In this document: positions 48,685 through 61,159 of the stretch, piece by piece
Position numbering within the stretch: the stretch's first letter is position 1
How the letters are laid out: each line of letters starts with the position of its first letter
Assembly (NCBI GenBank): GCA_015847255.1
Contig: JADLZK010001362.1
Location: 1-64,000, forward strand
DNA: 64,000 nt
Reading direction: 5' to 3'
DNA from: Hyparrhenia diplandra
Lineage: Eukaryota; Streptophyta; Magnoliopsida; Poales; Poaceae
Position numbers and translations under genes: made by a program
Notes under the pieces: generated by a model
The model's input: only the letters and a program-made list of their open reading frames with translations
What the model was told of the DNA's origin: nothing
Database searches by the model: none

Positions 48685-49836
48685 CTTTTTATCACGCTTG
48701 GAATTAATGTAGGCCATTCATTTGGTACGATCTAATGGTTAAAAAGTGAGAGGAACCACATAAGAGGAACCAATTGGTAAACAGGAACCATGGCGGTGGA
48801 ACTAAATTATAATCAATACTATAGGGCACGGTGGTCTTTTTAGTCGTTCATCCCGTTCCCAAGCTGCTCGAACCGGCGCCGGCGTGCTCCGCCTCCCTCG
48901 GTCCCTCCACACCGGCGTACCTCTGCGTCGCGCCTTCCTCCGCCCTCGGCGTCCGCGAGCTTGTCCAGCGCCCAGCGTCGTGCAATGCCTCGCCACTTTG
49001 TCGTTAAGCGCCGAGCCGCGGCGGACGGTCGCCGTCGTGGTCCCGACCACCACCGCCGATGCACGTCGACTCGAACGCCACCGCGAGCTCAGGCAAAGCT
49101 GCAGCCTTGGCGTCCCTCCGACGCCGTGCCGTGACCATCTCCGCCACCGAACCGCCCGCTCTGTCTCCTCACGAGGCGGGCGGCAGCCTCGCCAACGCTG
49201 GCACGCCGAGCCGGCCACTCGACTTGTTGGGCAAGGTGCACTAGCACGCCGTCCGCTGACCGGTGGGGAGGCGTAGTCATAAAGGTAGCGAGATGAGGAC
49301 GCCCCCGGGGGGATGTCGCCAGAGCAGGGCGGCAGACACCCGAGCCCGTGTTCCAAAGGGCTGCGGCACGAGGCGCGAGGCGGCGGCGACGCGGCAGAGC
49401 GAGAGCGGCGCGGCCGCCGCCGCTACGTGTTAGTGTCTTAGTGAGGATGAGAGGAGGGTGACCGTAGTGGTGAAAGGGTCTTCCTCGCAGTCGCCGGCGT
49501 AGCACCGGCGTCGACCTGAGAGCCGTCGGGCTGGGAGAGGCAGCACCTGAGAGCCGGCGGGCTTGGAGGCGATGGGGGAGGAGGAGGAGATGCCGGCAAG
49601 GTAGCGTGCTGAGAGGCGGCGTCCTGAGAGCCGGCAAAAACTTGGAGGCCATCGGGGGAGGAGATCGGCGGCGGGCTCACGTGGTGCCGCGGTTCAGTCC
49701 GTGGATTTGATTAGCAGTCGTATATAGGAAAAGTACTAAATTGCCCTTAATTGTAATTAGTGGAGAGGAACCGGCTAAAGTCAAATTAATAGGAGGAACC
49801 GGTGGTTCCGCCCAAGCACCGTAAAAACTCTCTCTA
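48679..49836. mobile_element. GC-rich element inserted in an AT repeat, class uncertain
   Basis: Inserted between two AT runs; unit I has none of it. The termini are related inverted sequences: left AGAGACTTTTTATCACGCTTGG, right CCAAGCACCGTAAAAACTCT, with mismatches. Subterminal GAGGAACC repeats occur at both ends. The centre (48840-49680) is GC-rich, with overlapping open frames on both strands (for example 49356-48802, 184 codons) and no recognised domain, as if gene-derived DNA had been captured. Confidence 0.55.
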
Positions 49837-52067
49837 TATATATATGCTCTTGCCAAACATTTTTCTTTTTCTTCGGTTCGGATTATTATTTCAGTCACTC
49901 GTTAGATTGTCCATACTTGAATGAAGTGAAGATATATGCAGGGGCGAAGCTACGTTGTTGGTTGTGGATGCTCGGTACCACATAATTTTGAAAAATCACT
50001 ATTAGGAACAGATTTTTCCTATGATTGCAGATTAGATTTTTACATCTATACCATGTGGCAAGCGTGGAGAGCAATAACCCTTAAAAAAAAATTACATCTA
50101 CAAGAGCAAGACACCCTATCTAATTTGCTCTAACTTCACCACTCGATGAATATAGAGCAAACAACTACTTCTCATATTGTAGAGAAGTTTCTACATATGC
50201 ATTAGTTATTTAGCTTGCTTTATGCGGGATGCAATTGATTCCTTTTTTTTTGAAAACCCATCATGCAAGTAAATTAGAGAATCTTATTGGCCACTGAATA
50301 TATGATGTCGTCACCGGCGATCAGTACGGTCATTCCAGTCTACGGAATCGCAGCGCTTTAATTAATTAATTTATATCTCGACCGATGGGGCGATGGATTT
50401 GCTATGTAATGTATACATGCACGCATAATTCTTGTGGAGTATGAGTGGAAGAAAAACCTTTTGTGCCAAGTCTTCTGCGATTCAAGTCTTAAACTGATTA
50501 TTACGTTGTACTAGTACTACTAACAATAAATGGCGCTAAAATGGAGTCAACGCAAGCAACCACAAGGAACGTGTGGTATATATTTTCCGGCACTTTTTAT
50601 GGCTGCGCAACAGTAATTTAGCTGATTTTTACCTCAAACCGTGTCCAATCCATAATTTTTTTATATTACTTCTTCTATTTCAAAAATTAAAACAAGTCGT
50701 TTTAATTTTTTAGCATATATACATTTTGCTATGTATCTAGGCAGGTGTTATATCTAGATATATATAAGAGAACGTTGTCCACTTACAAAAAGAATGTTAA
50801 CAAGGATATCAGAGTCTTGTGTAGTGAATCTTGAAAAAAGTTTGTACGAGAAAAATTTGGGGAACACTCAATAAAATGCTCTATGTTTTCTGTGGGTTAC
50901 TAGTTACTTTCTGCTCGAACACGTAAGAAATCAGCATTATTAGCTTGTCGGTTTAATTTTTACATAGCGCACAAGAAGCTCTATTTTTAAGGTGATCAAA
51001 CCAACATTTTTTTTTAAAAAAAAAACAAATTGTCGGCTCTGAATCGACAAGCAGGTACACCTGTCGAGGTTTCACATACGTGACTCGAAATCTGACGTAC
51101 GGAGTATGAAACATTTCCCTATGGGTGCTAGCCTTTAGAAATAATCGTCGCGAGGGTTGGCCACCACTCTGCTTCCTTGGAACTGAGCCATTCCTCACGG
51201 CTGACTTTAAACCGTTAAGAAAATTATGTGTGGATTTTTTATATTTCCCACTCTTATCACTTTGGTTTCTTTTATATAGCCAACACACTAAGAGCATGTA
51301 TAATAGCAGGCTATTAGTTAAATGCTAACGTACAAAAGAGAAAGGAGGAGAGAGAGAGGGGGAGAAACTGCTGGCTTGAGCACAATAACAAAAAAAAAAA
51401 AAAAAAAAAAAACTCTATGAGAGAGAAATGAGCCATATACTAATTATGAAGAGCTAATTACTGTATAGATGAATTAGCTGGGAGGCCATAAAAACCTTAA
51501 GAGCATGTCGATCGAGGACAAGGACAATACCAAGACAAAGCTCTGAGCAGGCACGAAGCCAATAGAACTTCCATAATCTTTAATTCCATTTTAGACACGC
51601 TCACAAATATATAAGACCTATATTTTACTCCTAATTAGGCCCATTCTATCCCGTGTCCATAGATACGAAGGATTTTCCATCCAAAGCCCAAGAAACCCAA
51701 TCGAGGATGTGTAGTGCACTGGTTATACATGTCCAAACGGGTCGCCCGGTCCGACACCGGCGTTGGCACGGCCAGGCACGGCACGGCTGGGCATGACACT
51801 GTGCGGCGCAGTTGTCGTGCCGTACCTGATAGTGCCGCTGTGTCGATGTCTCGGCCCATGTCTCGGCCCAGGCACGGCCCTATGGCCGGTAAGCTGTGTT
51901 GTGCCCGCATACGCCGTGCTAGCTCGTGAGTCGCACGCCCGTGTCGTCGTCAAGTTGAAGCTGCTCGCCACTTGCCACGCCATCGTTGCACAGGAAGCCG
52001 GAGCTTCTCGCCGCGCCATTGTCGTTGCACAGGAGCTTAGGGACGCACCACCGCCGCGGGACGTTCT

Positions 52068-52772
52068 CACTACTAGAGAACATGGCTACAATATCAGTTC
52101 CCAACCCCATTTAATACCGGTTTTGGGAACCGGGACTGCCACTCCGGGACTAAAGGTCCCAGCCTTTAGTCTCGGGTTAAGCAACCGGGACTAGAGCTCG
52201 TCCTCATAACCAAAAAATAAATGAAATCTTGGAGACCTCGCTTGTAGTGTGTGAGATTCGAACCCAAGACCCTTTGCATTAAGCAACCGGGACTAGAGCT
52301 CATCCTCAGAACCAAGAAATAAATGGAGACCTCACTTGTAGTGTGTGAGATTCAAATCCAAGACCCTTTGCATAGCATGAAGGTTCCTTACCAACTCAGC
52401 TATACACCATATGTGACAAAGTCCTGGGCGCCCTCCTTTTGAATTGACTCATATGGGGCCTTTAATCCTGGGTGTAAGACCTTTAGTCCGGGTTGGTAAC
52501 ACCAACCGGACTAAAAGGTCACCCTTTAGTCCCGGCTGGTATTACCAACTGAGACTAAAGGTTGGAGGACCTTTAGTCCGGGTTGATAACACCAACCAGG
52601 ACTAAAAACTAGGACTAAAGCCCCTCCCCTGCAAAAGCTGTTGGTGTCGCCGTTGGGCAGGGGACTTTAGTCCCAGTTGGATCCACCAACCGGGACTACT
52701 ATATTCTTTAGTCCCGGGCTCAAAAATGTCCGAGACTAAAGCTCTGGATCAAAAGTTTGTTCTCTACTAGTG
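52068..52772. mobile_element. Small non-autonomous CACTA element (unit II copy)
   Basis: Ends CACTACTAGAGAACA and TGTTCTCTACTAGTG are exact inverted repeats over most of their length. Flanks are TCT and TCC (3 bp). The interior carries the same GGGACTAAA-type repeats as the unit I copy, with one duplicated internal segment (AAGCAACCGGGACTAGAGCT near 52179 and 52279). Confidence 0.9.
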
Positions 52773-53068
52773 TCCAGGTCACCAGCGTTCTTTGTGAGCG
52801 TCGGAAGCGCCCGGCGTAAGGATGCCGAGGGGAGGGAGTGGTGCTCGTGAAGACAAAAGAGAATGGGAGGGAGACGGCCTTGCTACGGTGTGAGCCTGTG
52901 AGGTTTGGAGCGGTACTTGGAGGTTGGACCGTCGGACGGGAAGAGAGGAAAATACGCCGCCTGGGAGGGAAAATGAGAGAGAATGAGAAGAGACTTGCTT
53001 TTATATCTACGTTGGATATGCTACTAGTGGATCCAACGGCCAGAAACAACAGAAATCGATCTGACGAT

Positions 53069-54337
53069 TGTTGGTATTTGTTATGCCCACGAAATATTAA
53101 AGATGAATAATCCATAAGCGCCCGCGGATACCGTTGTAGCCTTCACCCGGAGGGTTTTTAAATATCGTATCCACGGGAAACGTGTGAGGGAGACTAAGAT
53201 CTAATCTTAACCCGTGAGTAGCACAAGACCTAAGACGGTTAAAAGTATAGAGATGATTACTAAGATATCTAACCCTTACTCGTAGTAAACTTGCCTTCTC
53301 TTGTTCTATCCGGGGACATCACATAGGGAGAAACACCAACAAAAGATGATTCATCTAGAGATAAATCTCACGAGTCCTACAGACGGGATGGGGACTACAA
53401 AGGATCAACGACACCGAACTAGTTGATTAAACAACCAACTAGAGGCTATCACGGTCGTGATCTACCACCGATCCGAATATAGGATGAATCTAACGAGATA
53501 CCCGAGCCTAAGCACCACGCTTACACTATTTAATATTACTTTAACCTAATGCACTAGATTAAAGTACTCAAAAGAGACCGCAGATCGGAAGAACAATATA
53601 AACAATAATGCTTACTAAAAGAAGAAGTAGATTACCGTAGTAACTCAAGTGTAGGTTAACTTCCACCGAGGTACAAGTTGTAGAGGTAGCACCCGAGGGC
53701 GGCACCTCCTCGGGTTCCTTCCCTCTCTCTATCTCTCTTATTCTAAAGACTAGATCTAATGAGATCTAATCCCTCTTAAATACTAGCTCATCTAGTTCTA
53801 GTTCTAGACCTAGGAGGAGACTCAGGGCCTCAGCCTATTGATAATGAATGATAATGAATTAGGGTTTCACCAAGGGGGGCGGGGTCTCCTTATATAGCCC
53901 TAGGCGATGCACGGCCAGCCCTTGGATCAAACCGACCTTGAGCAACGGTGTAGATCTCTTCTTAATGGCGGTTGTGAACCGACCTTCGAAACAGAGGCTG
54001 ACAGGGGGCCCCACGGCGGCGGCCGCCGCCATGCCCTAAGTGGGCATTTGCCGGGCTGGCTGCTAGGTGGGCCCCACCTTCCTTACGGTGCTCTCTCGGT
54101 CTCTTCTAGAATGTTCTAGTGTAGGTTCCACGTTGGTTACGTCACAGATACGTCTTTATGTCGTAGGGCTTGCAAACTCTTGGGCGTTTTCTGTTTAATC
54201 CCCTGAAAAATATATAAATCACAAAAACTCGTGGAATTATGTCAAGTAAAGCCCTTATACTATGTTGATATTCATTTTAAGCCCTTATTTCAGTTTTTAA
54301 AAAGCCTATATATTTTATGCTATAAGAGATGTCAACA
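53069..54337. mobile_element. Solo LTR (1269 bp) with 5-bp target-site duplication
   Basis: Starts TGTTGGTATTTG and ends GATGTCAACA, with ACGAT at 53064-53068 and 54338-54342. Unit I reads GACGATCCAAAATAATCAGG at the same place, the empty site. No coding interior remains; the length suggests a Ty3-type LTR. Confidence 0.92.
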
Positions 54338-54342
54338 ACGAT

Positions 54343-55008
54343 TCAAAATAATAAGGTCACCATCATGTCAACCCATTAACCGTGTCGTGCCCCTGTCGGC
54401 ACCGCAGGCTGGACCTATGGCCCAGGCATGGCCTAGGATCATGCCCGTGCCGACACTGTCACTATGAGTATCGTACCCGTGCCGTACGTGCTAGCTAGTG
54501 GCGTGCTTTTTTTCGGGTCGGGTCCGTGCCGTCCCATAGTGCTCATGCCAAATGGAAAACTATAGCACTACAAGTGCACACACGTAGGACAATGGATCCC
54601 TGGACACGTGTGAGCCCATATATGCTCATGCATGCATGGGTCATCGCCGTCGTCACGCGCACGTGCACGGCACCGGCCGCCGGCGGTATATGCCGCCTCA
54701 GATAATTTCCGCCGTGGCCTGCTGTATCCCACGGCGGGGATATAGGAATATGCGGCGCTCTCTGTTTTAAAAAAAAACGCATCTGATGATGTGGCATTAT
54801 GCCACTGGTAGGCAGCTGTGTAGGTAGTTTCGTCTTCCTTGAGCAACCGCCCTTCCCAGCTCCTCACGCTGCGTGCTTGTCTATATGAACCCACGAACCC
54901 CCCACCTCTCAAAATTTCAGGCCTCTCGCCATTTCTTCCTCCCTCGCTCGCTCACCCTACCGTATTAGTGGCTAGCTAGTATAGCTAGAAGGATATATAT
55001 AGATCGCG
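54343..55008. promoter_or_regulatory. Upstream region of the NAC gene
   Basis: Contains GACACGTGTGAG (G-box-like, 54603) and a TATA-like CTATATGAA at 54881. A CT-rich leader at 54920-54960 precedes the ATG at 55009. 54370-54540 is rich in GTGCCGTGCC-type words like those at 46200 and 51760. Confidence 0.4.
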
Positions 55009-56966
55009 ATGACAATTGAGCTTGGCCTGGCTGCGTCGGCGGCGGCGTCATCGTCGTCCGTGGACGACGCGGTGGCGCCGGCGGCGTGGCGAGAGCCCCT
55101 GCACGGCGCTGCCGCCGGGGTTCCGGTTCCATCCGACGGATGAGGAGCTGATCCTCCACTACCTCCGCAAACGCGCCGCCGCGGGCGCCGTGCCCGGCCC
55201 CCGTCATCGCCGAGGTCGACATCTACAAGTTCGACCCGTGGGACCTGCCAGGTTAGTATGTAGTAATTAACTAGGCATCCATCGATGATGGATCTATCTT
55301 CGATCATGTACATGCCGTCCATGGAGATCGACTTGCATATGCCATTTCTGCATCATCATGCATGCTCATTCGTTATATATTTCTCAGCCAAGGCTGTTTT
55401 CGGGGAGTCCGAGTGGTACTTCTTCAGCCCTCGAGACCGCAAGTACCCCAACGGCGTCCGTCCCAACCGCGCCGCCGGGTCAGGATACTGGAAGGCCACC
55501 GGCACCGACAAGCCCATCACGCTCTCCACCGGCGCCGGCGGCGGCTCGTCTTCCGAGAGCAGCAGCAGCCGCGCCATGATCGGCGTGAAGAAGGCCCTCG
55601 TCTTCTACAAGGGTCGCCCGCCCAAGGGCATGAAGACGAGCTGGATCATGCACGAGTACCGCCTCGCCGAGGCTCTCAATGCCCCCAACACATACAGGCC
55701 CATGAGGTTCAAGAACGCCTCCATGAGGGTACGTACCGTACGCACACCTTCCATTTGCATATCTATCTATCTATCTCCACAATCACTGTCTTGCTGCACT
55801 GGCCAACCAGTTTATTATGCAAAATTAACTAGCAAGAAATCGTGAAAAATGAAGAACAGAAAAAAAAATCCTCTTTATTTAATTTTCTGGCGTAATAATT
55901 TTGAGTTTTGGACAAGCCGTGCAATATTGATTCTGTTTTTATATGGTCGTTGATGATAGGAGCCTGCTGCAGTAGTGGAGCTAGAAGGAAGGAATCTTTT
56001 TTTTTTCCTTGTTACTTTTGAAAGTTTTCTTCCTGTGTGTTGCTTGTGTGTCGATGCCAGTTTAAGCAAGTAGTTCCCGTGGTCAATCAACCACTGCACT
56101 TCTTTAACCACTCATATGCTCTCTCTCTCTCTCTCTCTCTCTCTTCTGATAGAGAGAGACGTCAATTCGTTCGAGCGAGATAGAGACCAGATTAAATGAT
56201 CCATCAGAGAACCCAAACCCATCCGTGTGGATTTCCTCCACTGCGTGCCAATTATTGGCGTGTTCATCGCGCACACTGAAGCTGGCCGGCTCTTGTCACT
56301 TTTATTCCGAGCTTCAATCATGGACACGTGTTCATCGATCGATCGAGGGAGCGATTAGCTGATCACTGACGTGATGATTCCTTGGTGGATGCATATATGC
56401 TGCAGCTGGACGACTGGGTGCTGTGCAGGATCTACAAGAAGACAACCCCGCAGCTGGCGTACATGTCGTCGCCGCCGCACGACGAGGCGACGTCGTCGAT
56501 GGACGGCGGCGGCGGCGGCGGCGGGTTCGACTTCGGCCTGATGATGCAGCCGGACGACTCCATCTCCGCCGACGATATCATGGCGGCGGCGGCCACGTCG
56601 TCGTCATATGCAACCCGGTTGCCGCGCCCGGCGTCCATCTCGGACTACCTCGTCGACTACCCGGCCGTGTCCGAGCTGTTCGAGACCCTACCTCCGCCGC
56701 CGGACGCTGGCAGGTTCTACGACTTCGGTACCGGCGGCGAGCCTGCTGCTAGCACCTCCGTCGTAGGGCAGACGCAGCAGCAGAGCCCACTCAAGAGGCG
56801 ATCGACGGACGAGGATTACTCAAACAGTGGCATCAACATGCTACACGCGTCGTCGTCCAGCAAGAGGATGATGATGAGTGATCATCATGCACCATCCATG
56901 GCTGCCAACAATGGCTTCTCCTCCGTGTTCGAGCCCGGACAGACTTCTCTGCAGGACAGAATATGA
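55009..56966 (+). CDS. NAC transcription factor, three exons, two frame breaks in exon 1
   Basis: Plant-specific DNA-binding transcription factor acting in the nucleus. Exons are 55009-55251, 55388-55728 and 56406-56966. NAC subdomains in order: A, LPPGFRFHPTDEELILHYL; B, which would read IAEVDIYKFDPWDLP; C, ESEWYFFSPRDRKYPNG and GSGYWKATGTDKPI; D, VKKALVFYKGRPPKGMKTSW; E, DDWVLCRIYKK. The C-terminal activation region is rich in D, S and G, with a glycine run, and ends QTSLQDRI. From the ATG (MTIELGLAASAA) the frame reaches subdomain A only with one base fewer near the C run at 55099. A second extra C at 55198-55207 shifts subdomain B. Exons 2 and 3 are clean and splice in phase. Assembly error is the simplest reading. 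The domain pattern resembles the NAP-type subgroup. Confidence 0.8.
56119..56144. repeat. CT microsatellite in NAC intron 2
   Basis: About 13 CT units, followed by a short GAGAGAGA stretch that could pair with it. Confidence 0.85.
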
Positions 56967-59911
56967 CGACGCAGCAGCACTCGCGCGCTGCTAATTAATT
57001 AGGGCTAGGAATTCAACATTCATGGATTACATATATGTAGTGTACACTACACACTAAAGTATATATTGTATTTTGTAAAAATAGATTGATTAGGGAAAAG
57101 GAAAGTATATAGTGATGATTTCACTGGCTAGATCTGATTTTAGATTACTGCTAATGCGTGCAACTAGCTAGATAGTATAGGTAGTATAGATTGTAACATG
57201 TAAGATAGGACACATTTGTTAATAAAATCCCATGCATGGTATATATATAAAACTCTGCTTTCATTACATATGTATGCCCATCTGAAATTTGGGATAGATA
57301 TTTTCACTGAGGATATATAAGTACCATTATGATAATGTTTAATGCATGCACACAACAACATATATTCCGGATTCCTTTAGTATCTTTTTTCCTTGGAATG
57401 GTCAAATTTACTGTCCTTCAATAATTTTCTCAAGGGGACGAGAGGGCTTTACAGTTTAGTTTGGAGGTCTTGTAAAAAGTTAAACAAATAAATTAGCAAC
57501 AAAAGAATCACCTACCAACTTGTAAACAAAAGTACCATTGGCACTTAATTTCTTTTTATGAAACCATTGGCTACTTAGTAGCAGATAGCACATGCATATA
57601 AATGTCTAGATTATATATTATTAAGGAACACTTGGTTGCTTGTGAAAATTCTAAAAAGGACAAGACCATTGGCTCGCTTTATCCTCTCGAAGATTTTGTA
57701 GTGATAGATTGATGACAAGAAAATTTCTTTTTATGCTTTGTTTGAATCACGGATGAAATCTCGATCACTCAAATGAATGAGTGACCAGGTACGGTGCTTA
57801 ATTCGTCATGCATGCATGAGTTGTACTATTGATCACGAGATGATCTCATGCATAGATAAAGTGACAGAATTTGAGTGTCAACCCATCTGAATCGTAGAGA
57901 GCAAATATGTCTTGTCATTTCACTAGTGGAGAACAACAGCTGGATTTGTTTTGTTGCCTGAAAGCATGGGTTAACTCCTCAGTTCATTGCACCAAACAAG
58001 GGGAAAATAGATAGATGCACGGAGAGAGACATTGCTGTCGCAGCAATTGCAAGTTGGAAGAAGAAACCCGGCCTTATCCATAAATGGCGATGGATCGGAC
58101 ACCCTTGACTTTTGTTGGGTGTCTCTGCAGGAGTGAATGGTGAGGATCGATGGCAGATGAGTAGTTCAACTGGATCATATGCATTCTTCCACATTTGTTC
58201 AAATTAAAAGTTAGCCAGAGCTTTCTTTACTGGTACATAGAAAATGAAAGAGCTTTTGTCTGTAGGAACTACTACTACTGTTGTTGTTGTTGCTGCTGCT
58301 GCTACGACTACTGCTATGTAAAAATATTCTGGATGTATCCCCGTGTCACTGTTTTTAGATACAATGTATCCGCGTATTGATACATATTGTATCCTCCTCG
58401 AGGGAGGAAATAAATTAGCAACCCTAAAGTCTCCAACCAACATTTCCCAACCAATAAAACTAGTGTATACTTTTCAATAAGCATAATACATTAGCTAGAT
58501 CGAGGAGAGTTGATGAGCCACGTGAAAATGGCCTAACTATTTGAAATGATGTGAAGCAACAATGCATGCTAAACGGCCCCTGACCCTGCTGTTTTGTATG
58601 AAAGAAATAACGAAAAATGTAGGTTCGACCCACCTACTTGCCCCTTTTTTAAAAATTTTGACCGCCGTATAGTACACAAAATCTTTCCCCTTTTGCGCAC
58701 CATCAATGATTCTGCAACGTAATGCGAATAATCTAGCACACACCTAATACGTACTTTCCCTTTGCTTGTGGAACATGCGTTACGTACTTGTGAAAGCATC
58801 AACTTTGTTATCCTCGGCAAAATATGTGTAGATTGAGCCACAAAACTAAAGAATGTCTATCTTCGTCAGCTTGCTGTCCATCTGGCAAGTAGCTAGCTAG
58901 ACAAGTTGTTGCTTCATTAGATGAAACAAAAGGCGAACGTACGTGTGTGTGGATTATTATGTATAGATGTTGCTGCTAAACATGCACAGGTCCTGGTAAT
59001 CAACCAGTAATTTATGAAGTTGAATTGGGGCCTACCTTGTACACGAAGCAAAGCCCATGGAGATATATATATATTTATAAATATCGGGACTACTATTGGA
59101 CTGGTTGGAGTCCATACATAGGTCTGGGGCTCTAGCCACTAGGCCATTGTCCCACAAGTTATACGAATGACGTCAAAGCAGCAGGGATCAACGATTATAT
59201 ATTGGCGGTGTCTGTTTCGTAAATTTAAAACTTTATAAAGTATTGTTGATCTTTGGTCATCACCTAATTTGACCATTCAAGTATTCAACAAGTACGGCAC
59301 AGAGTTGACAAATAATCTGTATGCTTGCTGCAGCAAAAGGGCGCACGCATTATTATATTTGGAATGGTAACACGTATTTATAAATGGGGCTTACGCTCGT
59401 GTGTAATCAAATGGCGTAATCCATGGTGACATGGCACGCGTAAATGCTTATTTCATCCATCCGTTTTGACCTTACAGAAAGAGTTTCCATATACTCCCAC
59501 ATATTTGTATTACAATGTCTAGTTAGTTTTGTCGTAAATTAAATATTTATATTTTTTTAGCCATTGATTTTAGAAACACATAAATTTAGGACATAAGATT
59601 TATGTTTTCAGATTCACTATTAAAAAATACTTTTGTAAAATATAAGCCACATGTTATGAAACTATAATTTTTTAAAAAAAAAAATGGTCAAAGTTTGTAG
59701 TGTTTGATTTAGGACAAAGCTAATGTGACATATAACCAAGATGGAGGGATAGTAACAACTTGCGTCATTTGCTTCAATATGTCTTATAGAATATACAATT
59801 TGCATCATCTATTCTAATATGCCTAGGAATCATATTATGTATGATGAATAAACGAAGAATATGCCAACTCGTATGGAGCACGAATCATCAGCTGAAATCG
59901 TGTACACGACC
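56967..59911. other. Intergenic DNA downstream of the NAC gene
   Basis: AT-rich. A mixed trinucleotide repeat (ACT, GTT, GCT units) lies at 58268-58312. 59101-59155 on the minus strand has an A-box-like TGGCCTAGTGG, perhaps a SINE relic. About 59450-59755 ends in ATGGAGGGATA and may be a worn Stowaway. I find no gene. Confidence 0.4.
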
Positions 59912-60938
59912 CCCGTTATCCTAAACGGTTTTTAAACGGCCGTTTTAGACGCGTCTAAACGCTAGACGAGACCTCCCCGTGGAGTTTAGGCCTTGATCGG
60001 GCAGGTAAGCGGGTCTCCCGTTTAGACGGTCAAAAACGAAAAAACGTTGAAAACGGCCTAAACGTAACGGGCGTGGAAACGGTTCTCGACGCCGAAACGG
60101 CCGTTTTTCGTCGCGTTAAGGTGATGGCGGGCGGCTGCCCAAATCGCGGGAGCGGGAGTAGCCGGGCGGGAAGGGAATAAGTACCGGAGGCTAGGGTTAA
60201 GATGAGATTTCTCCTGCTAAAAATTTCGGCTCGAATGAAGCGCCGCCGCCCGCTGCATCGCGCAAAGACTGCTGCATCGACTGCGGCTCAAAGACCCGGG
60301 CGACCAGGCCCCGGCTCGGCCTACGGCGGCCTCGGCTCCCCCCTGCCGCCTGCCCCCAGGCTGTCGTGCCCCGTCGCCCCTCGACCATGACGCCGCCTCC
60401 GGCGCAGCGGCTCCGGCCGACGACGCCTCGAAAGCCGGGCGGCTCCCGCTGGCTTGTCCCCCCCGACGGGCGCACCCCTCCCCCGGTCTCATCATCTTTC
60501 GGTGGCAAGGCCGTCCCTCCTCCCTCTCCCCCCTCCCCTCCCTCGCTCCTCTCCCCTTTCGCTTCCTTCCCTCAAGCCCTCTCCCTTGCTCGAATCCGAA
60601 CTTCTGAATGGAACTCAATCTGAATGAATGAATGCATTATTGATTGAATGAATGTATTATCAATTGTTGATCAATGTTTGCTCAATGAACCCTATTGAAG
60701 AAGAAAGATGATAATACACTTAAAGTAGTTCGTTAGACGTTTTATTGCCATTTTCACTTGTAAAATATTCATTGTTACATGTAAAATTGACATTTATATA
60801 TGCACAAAACCTGCTAAAACCTTTGCTACAAGAAAAACCGTTTAATCCGGTTTACACTGTCTAAACGGCGTCTAAACAGCCTAAACGCTAAACGAAGGGT
60901 CACCGCCCGTGTAGCGCGAAGCGTTTAGGAAAACATGG
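59912..60938. mobile_element. Non-autonomous hAT-like element with 8-bp target-site duplication
   Basis: ACACGACC lies at 59904-59911 and 60939-60946. The ends are CCCGTTATCCTAAACGG and the complement of CCATGTTTTCCTAAACGC. AAACG and CGTTT words are packed in the outer 200 bases on the left and about 100 on the right, as expected of transposase-binding subterminal repeats. The GC-rich centre (60110-60600) has open frames on both strands with proline/arginine-rich products but no recognised domain. Length 1027 bp; no transposase. Confidence 0.88.
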
Positions 60939-61159
60939 ACACGACCAATAAAATCAATTAGGACTATATTCTCTATAATTCACCACTCACTATACTATTC
61001 AATTCTTAGTAAAATCAACCAAAAGTTTTTAGTTTGTGGGAGTGGAGCACCAGTGAACCAAGATAGAGAAAAAGAATGAATGATGAAAATTTGAAGGAGA
61101 GAAAAATGTCACTCTTTATTAGTAACTACTAGCAAACATATATGTGTGTTGTGAACGGT

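Larger units (their letters stand above)
47391..54360 (+). repeat. Direct duplication, unit II (expanded by insertions)
   Basis: Second copy of the 43070-47390 block. It gained an (AT)n-flanked GC-rich insert (48588-49850), a segment at about 50500-51075 not present in unit I, and a solo LTR at 53069-54337. It ends shortly after the LTR, with AAAATAATAAGGTCACCATC matching the end of unit I. Confidence 0.9.

Noticed and set aside
48444..48735. Open frames of alternating Tyr-Ile
   Set aside because: They are translations of the AT microsatellite.
59450..59755. Complete Stowaway MITE
   Set aside because: Only one end resembles the family terminus, and the other is too worn to define boundaries.
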